NCBI RefSeq assembly: GCF_028640845.1
Contig: NC_080541.1
Coordinates: 156,558,502-156,622,501 of the forward strand
DNA length: 64,000 nucleotides
Direction: 5' to 3'
Origin: Ahaetulla prasina
Lineage: Eukaryota; Chordata; Lepidosauria; Squamata; Colubridae
Shown here: one piece after another, positions 1 to 11,868 of the stretch
How positions within the stretch are numbered: the first letter of the stretch is position 1
Layout: each line of letters starts with the position of its first letter
Translations under genes and position numbers: made by a program
Notes under the pieces: generated by a model
The model's database searches: none
What the model saw: the letters and a program-made list of their open reading frames with translations, nothing else
Told to the model about the DNA's origin: nothing

Positions 1-1629
1 CAATGAGCCCTGGGACTTCTACTCATGAGACCACCAGTGCAACATATCTTGCTTTACTGGGCAACTGGGCAGCATCATTTGTGAGTCATAGTCAGGGCTT
101 GGGTTTTGGATATCACTTTTTCTGCTATATCTTCAAGAGGAATTGCCTGAGGGGGATGCCCCTCCCCCATGGAATTAGCAGGGAGATCTGACTTCTTGGG
201 CTTTTAGTGCCACAGAGCAAAATCAACCTAGGAGAAGCCTTGTGTGGAGGTAAGTGAAGGGAATAGTTTCAGTCTAATTCTGAATGGTGTCTCTGTGTGT
301 GCCTGTGTATGCAGCTACCTTTACAATTCAGGCAATACAAACAATACAAACATGCTGGAAGAATTTCCCTACCATCAGACAGAAATCTAAGGTGTTCAGA
401 ACTTGTGATAGCCACTCTCAAATACAATCCTTACACGCGAGTATTTTAGACTGATTACAATGACAAGACAAGACAGAAAACCTTACAATGAATTTCCACC
501 CTTCCCCATAGTCTTTCCAGCTGTCTTCTGGGGATTGAAAAGAGTCTTTTAGTCTTTACTTGTACATCTCAGGGTCCTTTCTTTCATGTCTTTTGGGTGG
601 CATGCTTGGTGGTCAGTCAGGTTTGGAAAGGTCTGCTCCAATCTGGTTGCTGTGATGACTTTCAGTGGGGGCTGGATTCAAACTCAATTCCTGGCTCCAA
701 CAAATGGAAGGTCTCCTCTGGGGGCAGTATCTGGAATCATGTGCTCTGCTTCCACAGTTGCAGAGTCATCTTTTCAGGGCTGAAAGACATTAGAACAGGA
801 TCTCCTCCCTCCTTTTGTGGATAATCTTCCCAGGAAAGGCATTGTAACAGAATTAGAGAGGAAGGGGGTAGATATCTTGCAGGCAGAGATTGAAAAGAAA
901 CAACACATCAATATTGCAGTTACTAATAGATAATGCAGTTTCAAGAAAATGGAGACACAACTGATGAGAAAGAAAAAACTGGATTCACATGCTTCAGGAA
1001 GAGGATGAACAGGTAAAATCATTTAAACACACAGTAAATGCAAGACTGATTTTTTTTTCTCTTGTAAGTGAACTTAAAACGTTTCCTCATAAACTTGAGT
1101 TGTTACTTTAAGATAGAGAGGAAAGGAGAAAAAAAACAGAAATGAAAAGTTCTCCTTACTCTGTTGTTGTGGGCCAGACAAAAACAGGGCAAAGGCTTTC
1201 TTTCTTTCTCTCTCTCTCTTCCCATTTTCATTGTTTCAACCTTTTGTTTTTGTTTTTCCCTAACAATTTAAAATTCTTGTCTCTAGAGATCAGATACATT
1301 TTACAGTTACAATTACCTCAAGGGCCCACAAAGACAGACATACACACATAAAAAAACAACAAGGAGGACAAAGAGGAAAACAAAACTCTGAGATTTACAC
1401 ACACACTGATCATTCCCGCCATAAATCTCAGTTAAATTAGGGAAGGCACAAATCTTAACAGACAGACCACGTGGTTCCATAGAAGACAAAGAAAGAGACA
1501 GACAAACAAACAAAACAAACAAAAACCCAAACATTCCTATTTATATATTTCCCTTTTCTTTTAAGTACCTTTATTTAGCCAAATTTGGTTCCTATTCTCA
1601 TCTTTATTACACAATTTCCTCAATTTCTT
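1..1629. other. Intergenic, nothing recognised
   Basis: No gene or known repeat is recognised. Bases 1195-1260 are pyrimidine-rich and 1490-1530 hold a low-complexity AAAC-type run. Part of the right end could be decayed ERV interior, but no protein similarity is visible. Confidence 0.4.
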
Positions 1630-2641
1630 TTTCCATACCAGGTAAAACTGGCAGCCTCCGGGCATCCAGGGCCCCAAGCATGTCTCTCAGGGATTTCCCT
1701 CCACCCTCGAGCTACTGCTTCCCATGTTTCCCTCTCCGATGTGAGGTTTTATTTTTCACTTTGGCTTAGCCGGGTGGATCCTCCTACAATTTTCAGAAAA
1801 AAAAGTTCTGGGAAGGACTTCGACTCCCTTCTGTCGAAGTATGGGCACCTTCCTGTTAAGGGAGCTTCCAGTTTGGATCAAAAAAAGGTGATCCCAGAGG
1901 ACCTACTGCCCTGCCAGTAGGTACGAGCACCTCTTCAACACTGCTTCCTGCTTCCTTTTTAGCATACCAGGCAGTACTGGCAGCCTCCGGGCATCCAGGG
2001 CCCCAAGCAGATTTCCTGCTTCCTTTTTTTTCTCCTTTTTCTCTTTTTTTACTCTCTTAATTGCTTCATTCACACTTACTTTCCTCTCGCTCGGCTTCCG
2101 TTCCTAATAAACACAAAGTTCCACGTTTGGCTTCCCCCCCTTGCTTTCTCTATCCTACCGGTCACGGCTCGGTGGAGCTAGCAGTAGGCAGAGGTGCGGC
2201 TAGAGGTTGCTCAAAGAGGTGGAATCAGACTGTTTCCTCAGGTGGAATCCCACACACACACTTCTTCCTTCCCTAACAGAAGGTCCTGTGCTCTGGCAAA
2301 ACCCCCATGCTCTCCAGACTTTTGGTCTTTCTGCGGTTAGGAAATGCACAGAGGAAGCAAGATCCAGCTGTGATTGGGAGAATGGCCCTCTTACTCACAC
2401 ATATGCAGGCATACACATATTTCCCATACTTTTTCATGCTTTAAAATTAAAATTTAGAGGTACTCACCTTCTTTCCAAGCAGCCTTTGAGCTCAACACTC
2501 AAAACCCCTTTAAAACCTAGTTCCAAATGGCCAAGGTCCAGGAAAACTTACCCACAGACTCAATGGGTTGCCGGCAAGGGAGGCTTACCTGGGCCAGGTC
2601 CATTGGTTAGGTTAGCTTGGAGTCCCTTCGTGGTCGCCAAT
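1630..2641 (-). mobile_element. Remnant ERV leader/start of interior (minus strand)
   Basis: This lies directly downstream, on the minus strand, of the LTR at 2642-3250 and its primer-binding site. No long open frame survives. On the minus strand near 1725 there is a Met-Gly start with a short serine-rich run, like a myristoylated gag N-terminus, but it meets a stop after about a dozen codons. A ~46-bp segment occurs twice in direct orientation (1634-1680 and 1963-2009). The left end of the element is unclear. It is a dead fragment with no pol or env. Confidence 0.5.
2622..2639 (-). promoter_or_regulatory. Retroviral primer-binding site, tRNA-Arg type
   Basis: The minus strand reads TGGCGACCACGAAGGGAC two bases after the LTR's terminal CA. 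Its + strand complement GTCCCTTCGTGGTCGCCA equals the 3' end of vertebrate tRNA-Arg(UCG) as I remember it, CCA included. The position and the 2-nt gap are typical of a retroviral PBS. Confidence 0.75.
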
Positions 2642-3250
2642 TGTTGAAAGAAATATCCATCTGGGTTCAGTTCCAAGTGGGGAAAAAGACACTGGAAACA
2701 TGGAGACTGCTTGGAAAGATGGTTTAATGGTGGTCACATGTTCAAGGCATTGGGTGAAGAACCAGAGAGGAAAGGAGAAGAAGAGAAGAAGAGGGTAGAA
2801 GGGCAGAAGGGATGCTGAGTGCCTGAGTTTATACTCTGAGCTTTGACCTTTCTGGGGCACAGGAAGAGTACCCTGATTTGTTGTCAAACTCCCAGGTGGT
2901 CTAGGGGTCTTAGCTAACATTGTAGGTTGTCTCTCAAGCTTGCTTGAGCCTTGCCATGTGGTGAGTTTCTGTTGCTAGATGAGTCCTATTGTGTTGCAAA
3001 TAATGGTTCATTGATAAAGGTGGGGGGATTGAGTGAGCTTGGCTGAAGCCTTAATTGCCCATTGACAAAGTTGGGGGGGAGTGAGTTTCTGTCTCTGACC
3101 CATTGACAAAGGAGGGTGGGAAGGCAGGAAGCTGTTTTCTTTAAAACAGGTTTCTCCATTTCTTATCCAGGGAAATAATCTTCTGCCCTTTTTAATATTT
3201 TCTAAAATATTTCATTCTTCTAGGAGAGGAGTGAGTGCTAACTTCCTACA
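2642..3250 (-). mobile_element. ERV 5' LTR (minus strand, ~609 bp)
   Basis: On the minus strand it begins TGTAGGAAGTTAGCACTCAC and ends CTTTCAACA, giving the TG...CA termini. It contains a TATA-like box (GAGTATAAAC, near 2827-2835) and an ATTAAA polyadenylation signal (near 2723-2728) in the right order. The same LTR family recurs as a solo copy at 42158-42753. The PBS adjoins it at 2622-2639. No 3' LTR is seen in the window. Confidence 0.75.
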
Positions 3251-5382
3251 GATGATTAAATCTTATAATGTCAGACTGTGATCTTTTACTGTCTGCGAGG
3301 GGCATTCAGGCTGAAGGGCTTGTCAGGTGATATAAAGATGTTATATAAATCAACCCTCAAATATAAGAAACTAACAATGCATTGGAAACATACAATCACT
3401 AAAATAGTGCATAATAAAACTTTATTGCTCAAATATAAGAATTGACGCCCTAAGGGGAAAAAAGCTTTTGGCAGCTCAGTGTGGATGCCAGGAGAGCATA
3501 ATTCTCCTGTTGTGCATTCCCAGTTCCTTTGATCCCATTTTGCTTGGGAAAGTGAAGCTAACCTGAGATTCAGCCCAGTCAGCAAACTTAGATAAAGCCA
3601 AAGATTCCCATTAAAAATTCCTACAATGTTAGAAACTAAGGAGTTTGCTACTGATTATTTAGCTTGTACTGGATCTTTAAATATTACAAATGTCTAACCT
3701 GGGATGCATTTTAAAGGTTTTTTTGAGAGAGATTATAATCTCTTCATCAAAAGACAATATACAACTCTTCTATCTTTTTTTCCCCTTAGTAGATATTTTC
3801 ACCCTAAAAAAGAAAAAGATAGAAAGTTATGTGAGGATTATAATTGTGGTATAGGCATTAAGATGTTGGAGTAGAATTGAGGAGACTCAGATTCAAGGCC
3901 CCACTGGGGCAAGAACACTGAATTATAGAAACCCTGTGGTGGAAGTTCTAACTACCTGATGGAAAATGTAAAAATGAATTCAAAGTTCTACAAACTTACT
4001 GGCTGTCCCCAGAAGTGCTTCAAATTGTACACCCTATAGTGCATTAAGTGTTGAGTTTCTGAATGCCTGGAAATTGAGCTTCCTGGACAAACCCATTATT
4101 ATGCTTCTTTTGTCAACTAACTTCTTTTGTCAGCCATCCCGTATTAGACTTAAGGACCTAGATTCGTATTTCTTTGATTCATCGCTACTCTCGCTGCCCT
4201 GCTCCCCAAGTCTTCCTTTCCAAAGTGGTTTCCATTTGGATGCCTGTTGTGTACTTTGTAATTCTCACTTGCTATATACAGACCAGTAAAGTAGATTTGT
4301 CCTTCTCCTTTTCTGCTTTCTTTAAGTAAAGTACATTTTTGGAAAAGCAAAACCACATCGTGCAGCTGTTCGATTATTCTGTTATTCCTTTTCATATGTA
4401 CTTGCTCCTTTTCCCTTTCACAGAAAATAGCTTAACTGCTGTTGTATTTTTCTCAATGGAATATATTTCTCAAAAACGGTCTGATCTCATCTCCAATCTG
4501 TCACCTCTTTGTGATAGAGAGGCTCTTAGGAAGGCAGTCGAAGTTGACAGTTCCAAACTATAAATTATCCTAACTGTGCATTTGCAGATCCCTTCTAACG
4601 TTTTGATAACAAGGCGCTAGCTTGGAAAAGCCTTAGTAAACAAGTATTGCTTTTACTAATACTCTAGCATAATATCCCTTAATAATCCTAATCTTTCCCA
4701 TTAAAACCTCATTGTTCTCACACCCTGTTCAGAACACCATAAGAGGAAAATTATGTTAGCATATAGTAGCCAAAAATCAACGACAAACAGGTAACATTTT
4801 TTCAGGCTAACAAAATTTTACTAAGAGGCATCACTGTCTTTGAGCTACAGCTGCCTTCATCAAATGGAAACTAACGGCTAGAGTGATATAAGATTTAATT
4901 TTGGGATGAGGCAGGATGACTAACAATCATCTGCCAACAAGTCCTCTCTCAATTCTGCGCATGACAAACAAGCCATACTGTGCACAGAAGAATCATTGGG
5001 AACACACTTAATATCAGGATTTTAACATGGACAAGTAAGAGCAATTCCACCTTCTGGGATATTTCTGTACAGATCTCCAAGTAGCCATCTTGGGGGGGAG
5101 AAAAATTGCCAATACAATTTTTGTTGGATTAACATAAAAAACAACTCCTGCCCTTCTCCCAAGGACACCATCTCCACTGATATTTTAATAACTTGAAAAC
5201 AGCAAATGTCATCCCCATGTAATTCTTTCATTGTTCATCATAGTAGAAGAGCATAGTTCTACATACAGTATTATATTCTTCTTATTTTATTGACAGCTGT
5301 CTTACCTCTTTCAATCCTGTTACCTTCTATGTTGCCTAGCCATCTGCATAAAATTGTATTATGTTAGCTTAGAGCTAATAAA
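3251..5382. other. Intergenic, nothing recognised
   Basis: No supported gene is visible. Around 4780-4880 a stretch reads on the minus strand like the tail of an old interspersed repeat (GATGAAGGCAGCTGTAGCTC), but I cannot name the family. Confidence 0.35.
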
Positions 5383-5732
5383 GGGACGCTCAGGGGCTAA
5401 GACGCTGAGCTTGTCGATTGAAAGGTCGGCAGTTCAGCAGTTCGAATCCCTAGTGCTGCTGTGTAATGGGGTGAGCTCCTGTTACTTGTCCCAGCTTCTA
5501 CCAACCTAGCAGTTTGAAAGCATGTAAAAAATGCAAGTAGAAAAAAAAGGGACCACCTTTGGTGGGAAGGTAAACAGCGTTCCGTGTGCCTTGGCATTGA
5601 GTCATGCCGGCCACATGACCACAGAGACATCTTCGGACAGCGCTGGCTCTTCGGCTTTGAAACGGAGATGAGCACCGCCCTCTAGAGTTAGGAATGACTC
5701 ATATGTGCGAGGAGAACCTTTACCTTTACCTG
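5383..5732 (+). mobile_element. Sauria SINE (tRNA-derived)
   Basis: The head has Pol III box-like sequence (GACGCTGAGCTTGTCGATTG ... GCAGTTCGAATCCC). The body carries the diagnostic GAGTCATGCCGGCCACATGA and CAGCGCTGGCTCTTCGGC, and the tail repeats ACCTTTACC. Sauria SINEs are squamate-specific and are known to share their 3' end with BovB LINEs, whose machinery they are thought to borrow; a BovB copy lies at 27195-29783. The flanks GCTAATAA and GCTATTAA may be an imperfect target duplication. Confidence 0.9.
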
Positions 5733-5918
5733 TACGGCTATTAATTTTGAATTACTGTGTTCCCATTATATTGCCCTTGGCAGAAAGTTCATCACACTTT
5801 GGCTTGGGCATGACAGGGTGAGGAAATTTGCAAAGTGTGTACGGGTGTGAAATAGAACAATGTTTGAAAATATAAACCATCACAAAACTGTTAGAAAAAC
5901 CTATTGTATGTTCTTCGC

Positions 5919-6069
5919 TTTGTACCCTATGACTATCATTAAGAGTTGTACCTTATGATTCTTAACGAATGAATCTTTTCTTTTTATGTGCACTGAGAGG
6001 ATATGCACCAAAGACTAATTCCTTGTGTGTCCAATCACACTTGGCCAATAAAGAATTGTATTGTATTCA
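5919..6069 (+). mobile_element. CR1/L3 LINE 3' end fragment, sense
   Basis: It has the same 3'UTR as the L3 LINEs elsewhere here (TACCCTATGACTATCATTAA ... TTCCTTGTGTGTCCAATCAC ... GGCCAATAAA) and ends in a short ATTGT-type tail. It is older than most copies, judging from substitutions. Confidence 0.85.
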
Positions 6070-6109
6070 GTAGCAGGTTTCAATTTAGTTTGCTTGTGCA
6101 AGGGCACGG

Positions 6110-6254
6110 AAATAAAATTTGTGCTCCTCAAATGGAAAATGTTTATGAAAAAAAAATCTACATCCCTCACATAGATCAAAAGTATTCCAAATATCTTGTA
6201 TGGCCACATAGTGTTACTTTTTCACCATCTCATTGGACAAGGATTTAGAAACAT
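6110..6254 (+). repeat. ~145-bp repeat, copy 1 (copy 2 at 11724)
   Basis: It runs from TGTGCTCCTCAAATGGAAAA through CTCATTGGACAAGGATTTAG. It recurs in direct orientation at 11724-11868 with only a handful of differences. No terminal repeats or coding frame mark it as a known transposon. Confidence 0.8.
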
Positions 6255-6258
6255 CTGG

Positions 6259-6329
6259 GCAGGTGGGTGGAGCCTCCCGCCGCTACCAGTTCAAACAATC
6301 TGGGGCGAACCGGTAGCAACCCAACACTG
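6259..6329. mobile_element. hAT-like MITE fragment
   Basis: A short inverted-repeat piece (CGCTACCAGTTCAAAC ... GCGAACCGGTAGCAACCCAA) ends in CACTG, resembling the family at 19880-20187 and 14850-14915. The left end is missing. Confidence 0.5.
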
Positions 6330-6979
6330 ATTGTATTGTACTGTAATGACTTGTCTGCTGACTTCGTGATGGTGCAGAGATCTGCTTGAGGAAGCATTGA
6401 GGAATTAATGGAGAAAGCACTAAAAACAACAGTTGCAGCACGAGTACCTTTGTAACAGATGAAAATGGCAAAATCCTTCCTAATGGATATCCTGGCTGTG
6501 GATAAAGAAAGCTGCAATCCAACTCATCTGGAGAGCAACCAGTTGGTTGCTACAGGAAGGTGATGGGGCGGCACCCAAAACAGATGATTGATGACTACAG
6601 AGAACAAAAAGGCAGAAGAGAACAGGACGCATACTTTTCCTATTGAAATTTTGTTGTTTGGTTTTTAGCATTATGAAGCCCAGGAAATGAAATAAGCTGG
6701 TTGGATATATAATAAAAAAGAGAAAAATTATATAAAGAATGCAAAAATATTGATCCAAATAATATATTTATCTTGGGAGGACAGGAACTAAGTCACAGAA
6801 TCTTACTGCTACTTAGACTTTCAACCCCACACAGTTAGATGGATGAGAGCAAAATACCCATGGTATCCTCTCCCTAGTATCCAACAAAATGGCTCCAGAA
6901 CCCTGGTGGAAGGAGTGTAGACTGGAATCTGTCTGTTCCTTCTTTCCTATTTCCCAGTATGAAAGCGCTCAGTCTAAGG

Positions 6980-7202
6980 CAGTGGTTCCCAATGTCGGGC
7001 CCACGCCCCAGAGGGGTGTAATTTGATTTTTAATGGGGCAATTTGAACCTTGTTTAAACCAAGTTAATGGCCTTTTAGGCTTCCTCCACATGAATAGAGT
7101 TCACTTTTTGAGTAAAGTAAGAATTATATGTCACGGGGGTGTGTGTATGTGTGTCGGAGATGCTTAGGTGGGGCGTGGCCAAAAAAAGGTTGGGAACCAC
7201 TG
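6980..7202. mobile_element. hAT-type MITE with 8-bp target duplication
   Basis: This 223-bp element starts CAGTGGTTCCCAA and ends TTGGGAACCACTG, inverted repeats typical of hAT transposons. It is flanked by perfect GTCTAAGG duplications (6972-6979 and 7203-7210). There is no coding capacity, so it needed a transposase in trans. Confidence 0.92.
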
Positions 7203-7210
7203 GTCTAAGG

Positions 7211-8157
7211 TGCCATAGTTCTTACTCATCTCCTTTAAATGTTTTAAATGTTTTGCATTACCTATTTATTAACACAAATATTTTGCTTCTTCGGCCATTA
7301 GCTGTAAACATTTCCTAATTTTTCTTTTAAATTTGTTCTCTTTGGCAAGGAGGAAAAAAGTTGACAACTCTCTATTTTGCAGACATTTAGCTGTAATTTA
7401 AATGTAATAGTTTCCTCTATAATTTTGTTGTTTGCTCCTTGTGCTTATTCATTTTGGACTTGCAGTTTTGATGCTGCTTTTTTCTGCCTGTTTCTTTTAA
7501 TGACATATTTATGACATTCTTCACTTCTCCAACATACATTGTTCATTTGTCATCCCCCTTAAATCACCCTCAAATGGTCTGTTTACATGGTTGCTATGGT
7601 TCCTATGGCTCTTTACCTTGTCATAGTCATATGTGTATCTCTTCAATATCTTTGTGTCTTCTTGCAGAATTATTGTCAATAAAGTTTGTACAATGAGCAG
7701 AATCAAGAGGGCTATTTCTATCTAGCTTCATTGAAGCTTCTGAACATAGTGCACTGTTCTTGTATGGTCATCATTCCTACATTATACTTTTCACTCCACA
7801 ACCATTTGAAGATTTTTGCTGTAGTTATTAAGCCTTCGTACCAAGCATTGCAACTAAACTTTGCATCCACGCCATCTTCTCAAACAGGCACAAGAAGGTT
7901 AGACAGTAGATATGCACCAGAGAATTAAGAAGGCATATACACAAAGAACTTTTCTGTCTAACAGCAATCTGGAATTTTGCACTTCGTATGTAAACTACCT
8001 AGTTTAAGTTCTGGTCCATTCCTCTTAATTTTTTGAGACAACAGCCATGTAGCTGCTGATTTTCCAGACTTGAAGGTTTTAGCCTTTAGTCTCTAGTTTA
8101 CAAAATGGCCATCTCTGGTGCCCACAAGGTGTATGTGTGTCAAAATCAGCAAGATGT
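7211..8157. other. Intergenic, nothing recognised
   Basis: AT-rich sequence without a supported gene or a repeat I can name. Confidence 0.4.
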
Positions 8158-9440
8158 TTTTATTTTATTTATTTGTCACAACAATATATATAAGCATAAG
8201 CAAGAAATAACTATACGATATATAAGCATATATATAAGCATAAGCATGAAATAACTATATGAATTGGATACAATAAAGGGAACATTAGGACAGGAATGGC
8301 AGGCACGCTGGTGCTCTTATGCACGCCCCTTACAGACCTCTTAGAAATGGGGTGAGGTCAATAGTAGATAGTCTTTGGTTAAAGCTTTGGAGATTTTGGG
8401 AAGAGACCACAAGAGTCAGGTAGTGCATTCCAGGCATTAATAACTCTGTTACTGAAGTCATATTTTCTGCAATCAAGATTGGAGTTAAGCTTTAAATCTA
8501 TTGTGTGCTCGTGTATTGTTGCGGTTGAAGCTGAAGTGGTCTTCAACAGGAAGGACATTGTAACATGATTCTATGAGTTAAACTCAGGTTATGTCGAAGG
8601 CGGTGGAGTTCTAAATTTTCTAAGCCCATGATTTCAAGTCTGGTGGCATAAGGTATTTTGTTGTAAACAGAGGAGTGGAGAACTCTTCTTGTAAAATATT
8701 TCTGGACACGCGCAATTGTATTAATGTCCGAAATAAGGTGTGGGTTCCAGACAGGCGAGCTTTATTCAAGAATTGGTCTAGCAAATGTTTTATATGCTCT
8801 GGTTAGTAGTGTAATTTTTCTGGAGAAGAAGCTACGCAAGATTAAGTTTACAACTCTTAAAGCCTTTTTTGCGATATAGTTACAGTGGGCTTTGGCACTT
8901 AGATCATTTGATATGAAAACTCCAAGGTCTTTAACGGGGTGAGGGTCATCTACAAGGTAATGTCCATCGAGTTTGTATTTAGTGTTCTAATTTTTTTTCC
9001 AATGTGTAAGACAGAGCATTTGCTGGTTGAGATCTGGAGTTGCCAAATTTTTGACCATTCCGACACAAAGTCAAAATCTTTTTGAAGGGTAGCCGTATTG
9101 CTGGTAGTGTTAAATAGTTTAACATCATCGGCGAAGAGAACACAATTACTTACAATATGGTCACAGAGGTCGTTTAATGTAGTGTTGGTCCTAGAACGCT
9201 GCCTTGGGGGATACCGCTATTGACAGGAGCAGGATTTGATAGAGCATTGCCTATTTTGACCATGTTGTCTGCTTGACAGGAACGTTGTTATCCAATTATG
9301 GAGGGGTCCGGAGATGCCGTAGGATTTTAGTTTTAGAAGAAGTTTGTCATGTACCACTGATGGTGGACAAAGCATCACAATGCAAGCATCCTTTTTGTAT
9401 GTGTCTGATGTCCCTGCTGCAAATGTCACTGCTATGGTGC
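8158..9440 (-). mobile_element. CR1-group LINE fragment, antisense (reverse transcriptase part and 3' end)
   Basis: Read on the minus strand, 9430-9217 encodes VVHDKLLLKLKSYGISGPLH, a reverse transcriptase motif of CR1/L2-like LINEs. Further along lies the FADDVKLFNTT active-site region, in other frames. The 3' end is TGTTGTGACAAATAAATAAA (+ strand start at 8158). The family is the one at 12390-13067 and 32505-33168. It is 5'-truncated with several frame breaks. Confidence 0.85.
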
Positions 9441-9606
9441 AAGAGCCAGATATCCTGCCTAACTCACTTCAAAACTTAGTAAGCATTAACTATAGATAAA
9501 CTTCTATTTAATTCCTTGCCTTAGTAAGGAAGTGGCAGATTTTTATATATTGCTTGTTGCATAACAAGAATATGGAATTGAAGCACAGCTTTGAAGACTC
9601 CTTTAA

Positions 9607-9860
9607 GGAATGTCTATGGAGATTCTCAGTCATCCAGCTCATGGTTATTCCAAAGGTGCTTTTTCAAGAGGGAACTGGACTTTATTTGTTTTTCCTTGAA
9701 GACGTTTTGCTTCTCATCCAAGAAGCTTCTTCAGAACTGAAGAACTTTTTGGATGAGAACTGAAGAGGTTTTTTTGGATGAGAAGCAAAACGTCTTTAAG
9801 GAAAAACAAAGGAAGCCCTGTTGCCTCTTGAAAAAGCACATTTGGTACTCCTTGAGTAAA
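9607..9860. mobile_element. Foldback (palindromic) repeat, short copy
   Basis: The left arm, 9607-9738, starts TCTATGGAGATTCTCAGTCA and reaches GCTTCTCATCCAAGAAGCTT. It is followed by its own reverse complement, 9739-9856 (GGATGAGAAGCAAAACGTCT ... TTGAAAAAGCACA). The same family forms a longer palindrome at 43861-44461. The class is not determined. Confidence 0.75.
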
Positions 9861-10474
9861 CAATTTTATCTCATGCAAAGCTGGAATTATGTTTACCTTT
9901 CCCCTCATTTCTTCCTATGTTACATTTTGGGAATCAGCCATTATTTACCTATCACCAGTTTTATCTTCCAACTTCCAACCATCTTGCTCACAAAGAGATT
10001 CAAAGATCTGAAAAGCATGCACATTTTTTGGTAACCGATTTAACTGAATAGTGCTAACATGACTTCCCATGACTTTTGAAACGCTAAAAACTATTCAGAT
10101 AATGAACTAAGGCATAGATTTTCAATTTTCCATATTTTTCCAGGTAATAATGGCTAGGTCCGCACAGTATGCTAATTCAACATGTTTCAGGTAACCATTG
10201 TGAACTGTCAAAGCCAGTTCACAAATATCATACAACAAAATCGATAGCACTCAAAAGATTCTGATATCTTTGATGATACAACTTGTCCAGATACCTTTAC
10301 ACTACAATTTCTAGAGCCATACAGAAGTTGGAGATTAATAAGGTGGAGAGAAAAGAGAATATAAATTTATTTGATTAATATAATCACAAACATTTGAATG
10401 AATTGATTAATTATTCATACATTATACTATTATGTACCTGAACCCATTTTCTAAGAAAAAGATTCATAAAAGGC
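9861..10474. other. Intergenic, nothing recognised
   Basis: No gene or repeat recognised; AT-rich. Confidence 0.4.
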
Positions 10475-11072
10475 TACAGTGTTTCATAGATTAACAGAGT
10501 TGGAAGGGACCTTATAGATCATCTAGTCCAACCCCCTGCTCAAGGAGGAGACCCTATACCATTTCTGACAAATGGCAGTCCAGTCTTTTCTTGAAAGTCT
10601 CAAGTGATGAAGCTCCCACAACTTCTGAAGGCAAGCTGTTTCATTGGTTGATTGTTCTCATTGTAAGAAAGTTTCTCCTCATTTCTAGGTTGAATCTCTC
10701 CTTGGTCAGTTTCCATCCCTTATTCCTTGTGGGGCCTTCAGGTGCTTTGGAAAACAGCTTGACCCCCTCCTCTCTGTGGCAGACCCTCAAATATTGGAAT
10801 ACTGCTATCATGTCTCCCCTGGTCCTTCTCTTCACTAGACTAGTCATGCCCAGTTCATGTAACCATTCTTCATATGTTTTAGTCTCCAGTCCCCTAATCA
10901 TCCTGGTTGCTCTCCTCTTCACTTTTTCTAGGGTGTCAACATCTTTTTTATAGTGTGGTAACCAAAACTGGATGCAGTATTCTAAGTGTGGTCCTACTAG
11001 GGCTTTATAGAGTGGTATTAGTACCTCTGTATTAGTGGCATTAGTGATATTAGAGTGGTGTTGCATCATGGT
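10475..11072 (-). mobile_element. CR1 LINE 3' part, antisense
   Basis: On the minus strand, 11069-10641 is an open frame of 142 codons with the C-terminal CR1 ORF2 signature (LIPLYKALVGPHLEYCIQFW, RRATRMIRGLE, MTSLVKRRTRGDMIAVFQYL). The 3' end contains the classic CR1 motif TTGGACTAGATGATCTATAA near 10520. It is a 5'-truncated classical (bird/turtle-like) CR1, separate from the L3 and L2-like families here. Confidence 0.93.
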
Positions 11073-11723
11073 TGGACATGGCTATGCATATTTAGGTTCA
11101 ATTGCATCACGAACTCAGTGGATGTTCATCTTTTCTTCAGACAAACTGAGCTATAGATGTTTGACAACTTATGGCCAACTTAGACTTGCCTGTAGTCCAC
11201 TCTCTCATCAGAATCCAGTCTATAGTAGCCACAAGCAGCGACATTAATCTCACAAGCATTTATGCTTGACTAGAACAGGATACCCTTGTTTTCCTGACTA
11301 TGAATGTGCTATTTCTATAGTGACAATAATTTTAAAAAGGTACCTTTACACAGGAAATTTCATAATTTTCATGTGTTGCATTTATCTTACTTGCATAATG
11401 GCTAAAGTGTGTATCAGTCCACCCACATTGTTTTTGGAAATGCCAGCCCATAAAGTTTACTTCTTTTGTATTTCTTCTGCTGTACAGTAATTGAAAAGCT
11501 CCATCTGGCTGTTATGCAATCTGATTTCTGGCGAAAGAGCACAAGTTTGATTCTGTGAAGAATATTATCATGTGAAATCTTTTCCAAAAATCCTACTGAA
11601 TCATATTCACTTATTCCAAAATAATGTCTTCAAATACAAATGCTACACAACTTACGTAGCAATACACTTTGTGCCCAGTTCATTAGAACTACTGTATTAA
11701 TCATATGGAGGGGATGACTAAAA

Positions 11724-11868
11724 TGAAATCTGTGCTCCTCAAATGGAAAATGTTTATGAAAAAAAAATTTCTACATCCCTCACATAGATCAAAAGGATTC
11801 TGAATATCTTGTATGGCCACACAGTGTTACTTTTTCACCATCTCATTGGACAAGGATTTAGAAACTGG
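11724..11868 (+). repeat. ~145-bp repeat, copy 2 (copy 1 at 6110)
   Basis: A direct repeat of 6110-6254, very similar throughout including a poly-A run in its middle. Sequence outside the repeat does not match between the two loci. Confidence 0.8.

Noticed and set aside
5391..5465. tRNA-like sequence that could be called a tRNA gene
   Set aside because: It is the promoter head of a Sauria SINE; the cloverleaf is not intact and the SINE body follows directly.
9739..9800. Hammerhead-ribozyme-like core (GATGAG ... GAAAC) in the foldback arms
   Set aside because: The conserved CUGAUGA box is not matched (the bases before GAUGA are wrong), the putative stem II is one pair, and this copy reads CAAAAC instead of GAAAC. 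Not supported without a covariance-model search.
10591..10953. 120-codon + strand open frame
   Set aside because: It is the opposite strand of the CR1 ORF2 fragment, whose minus-strand frame carries the family motifs.
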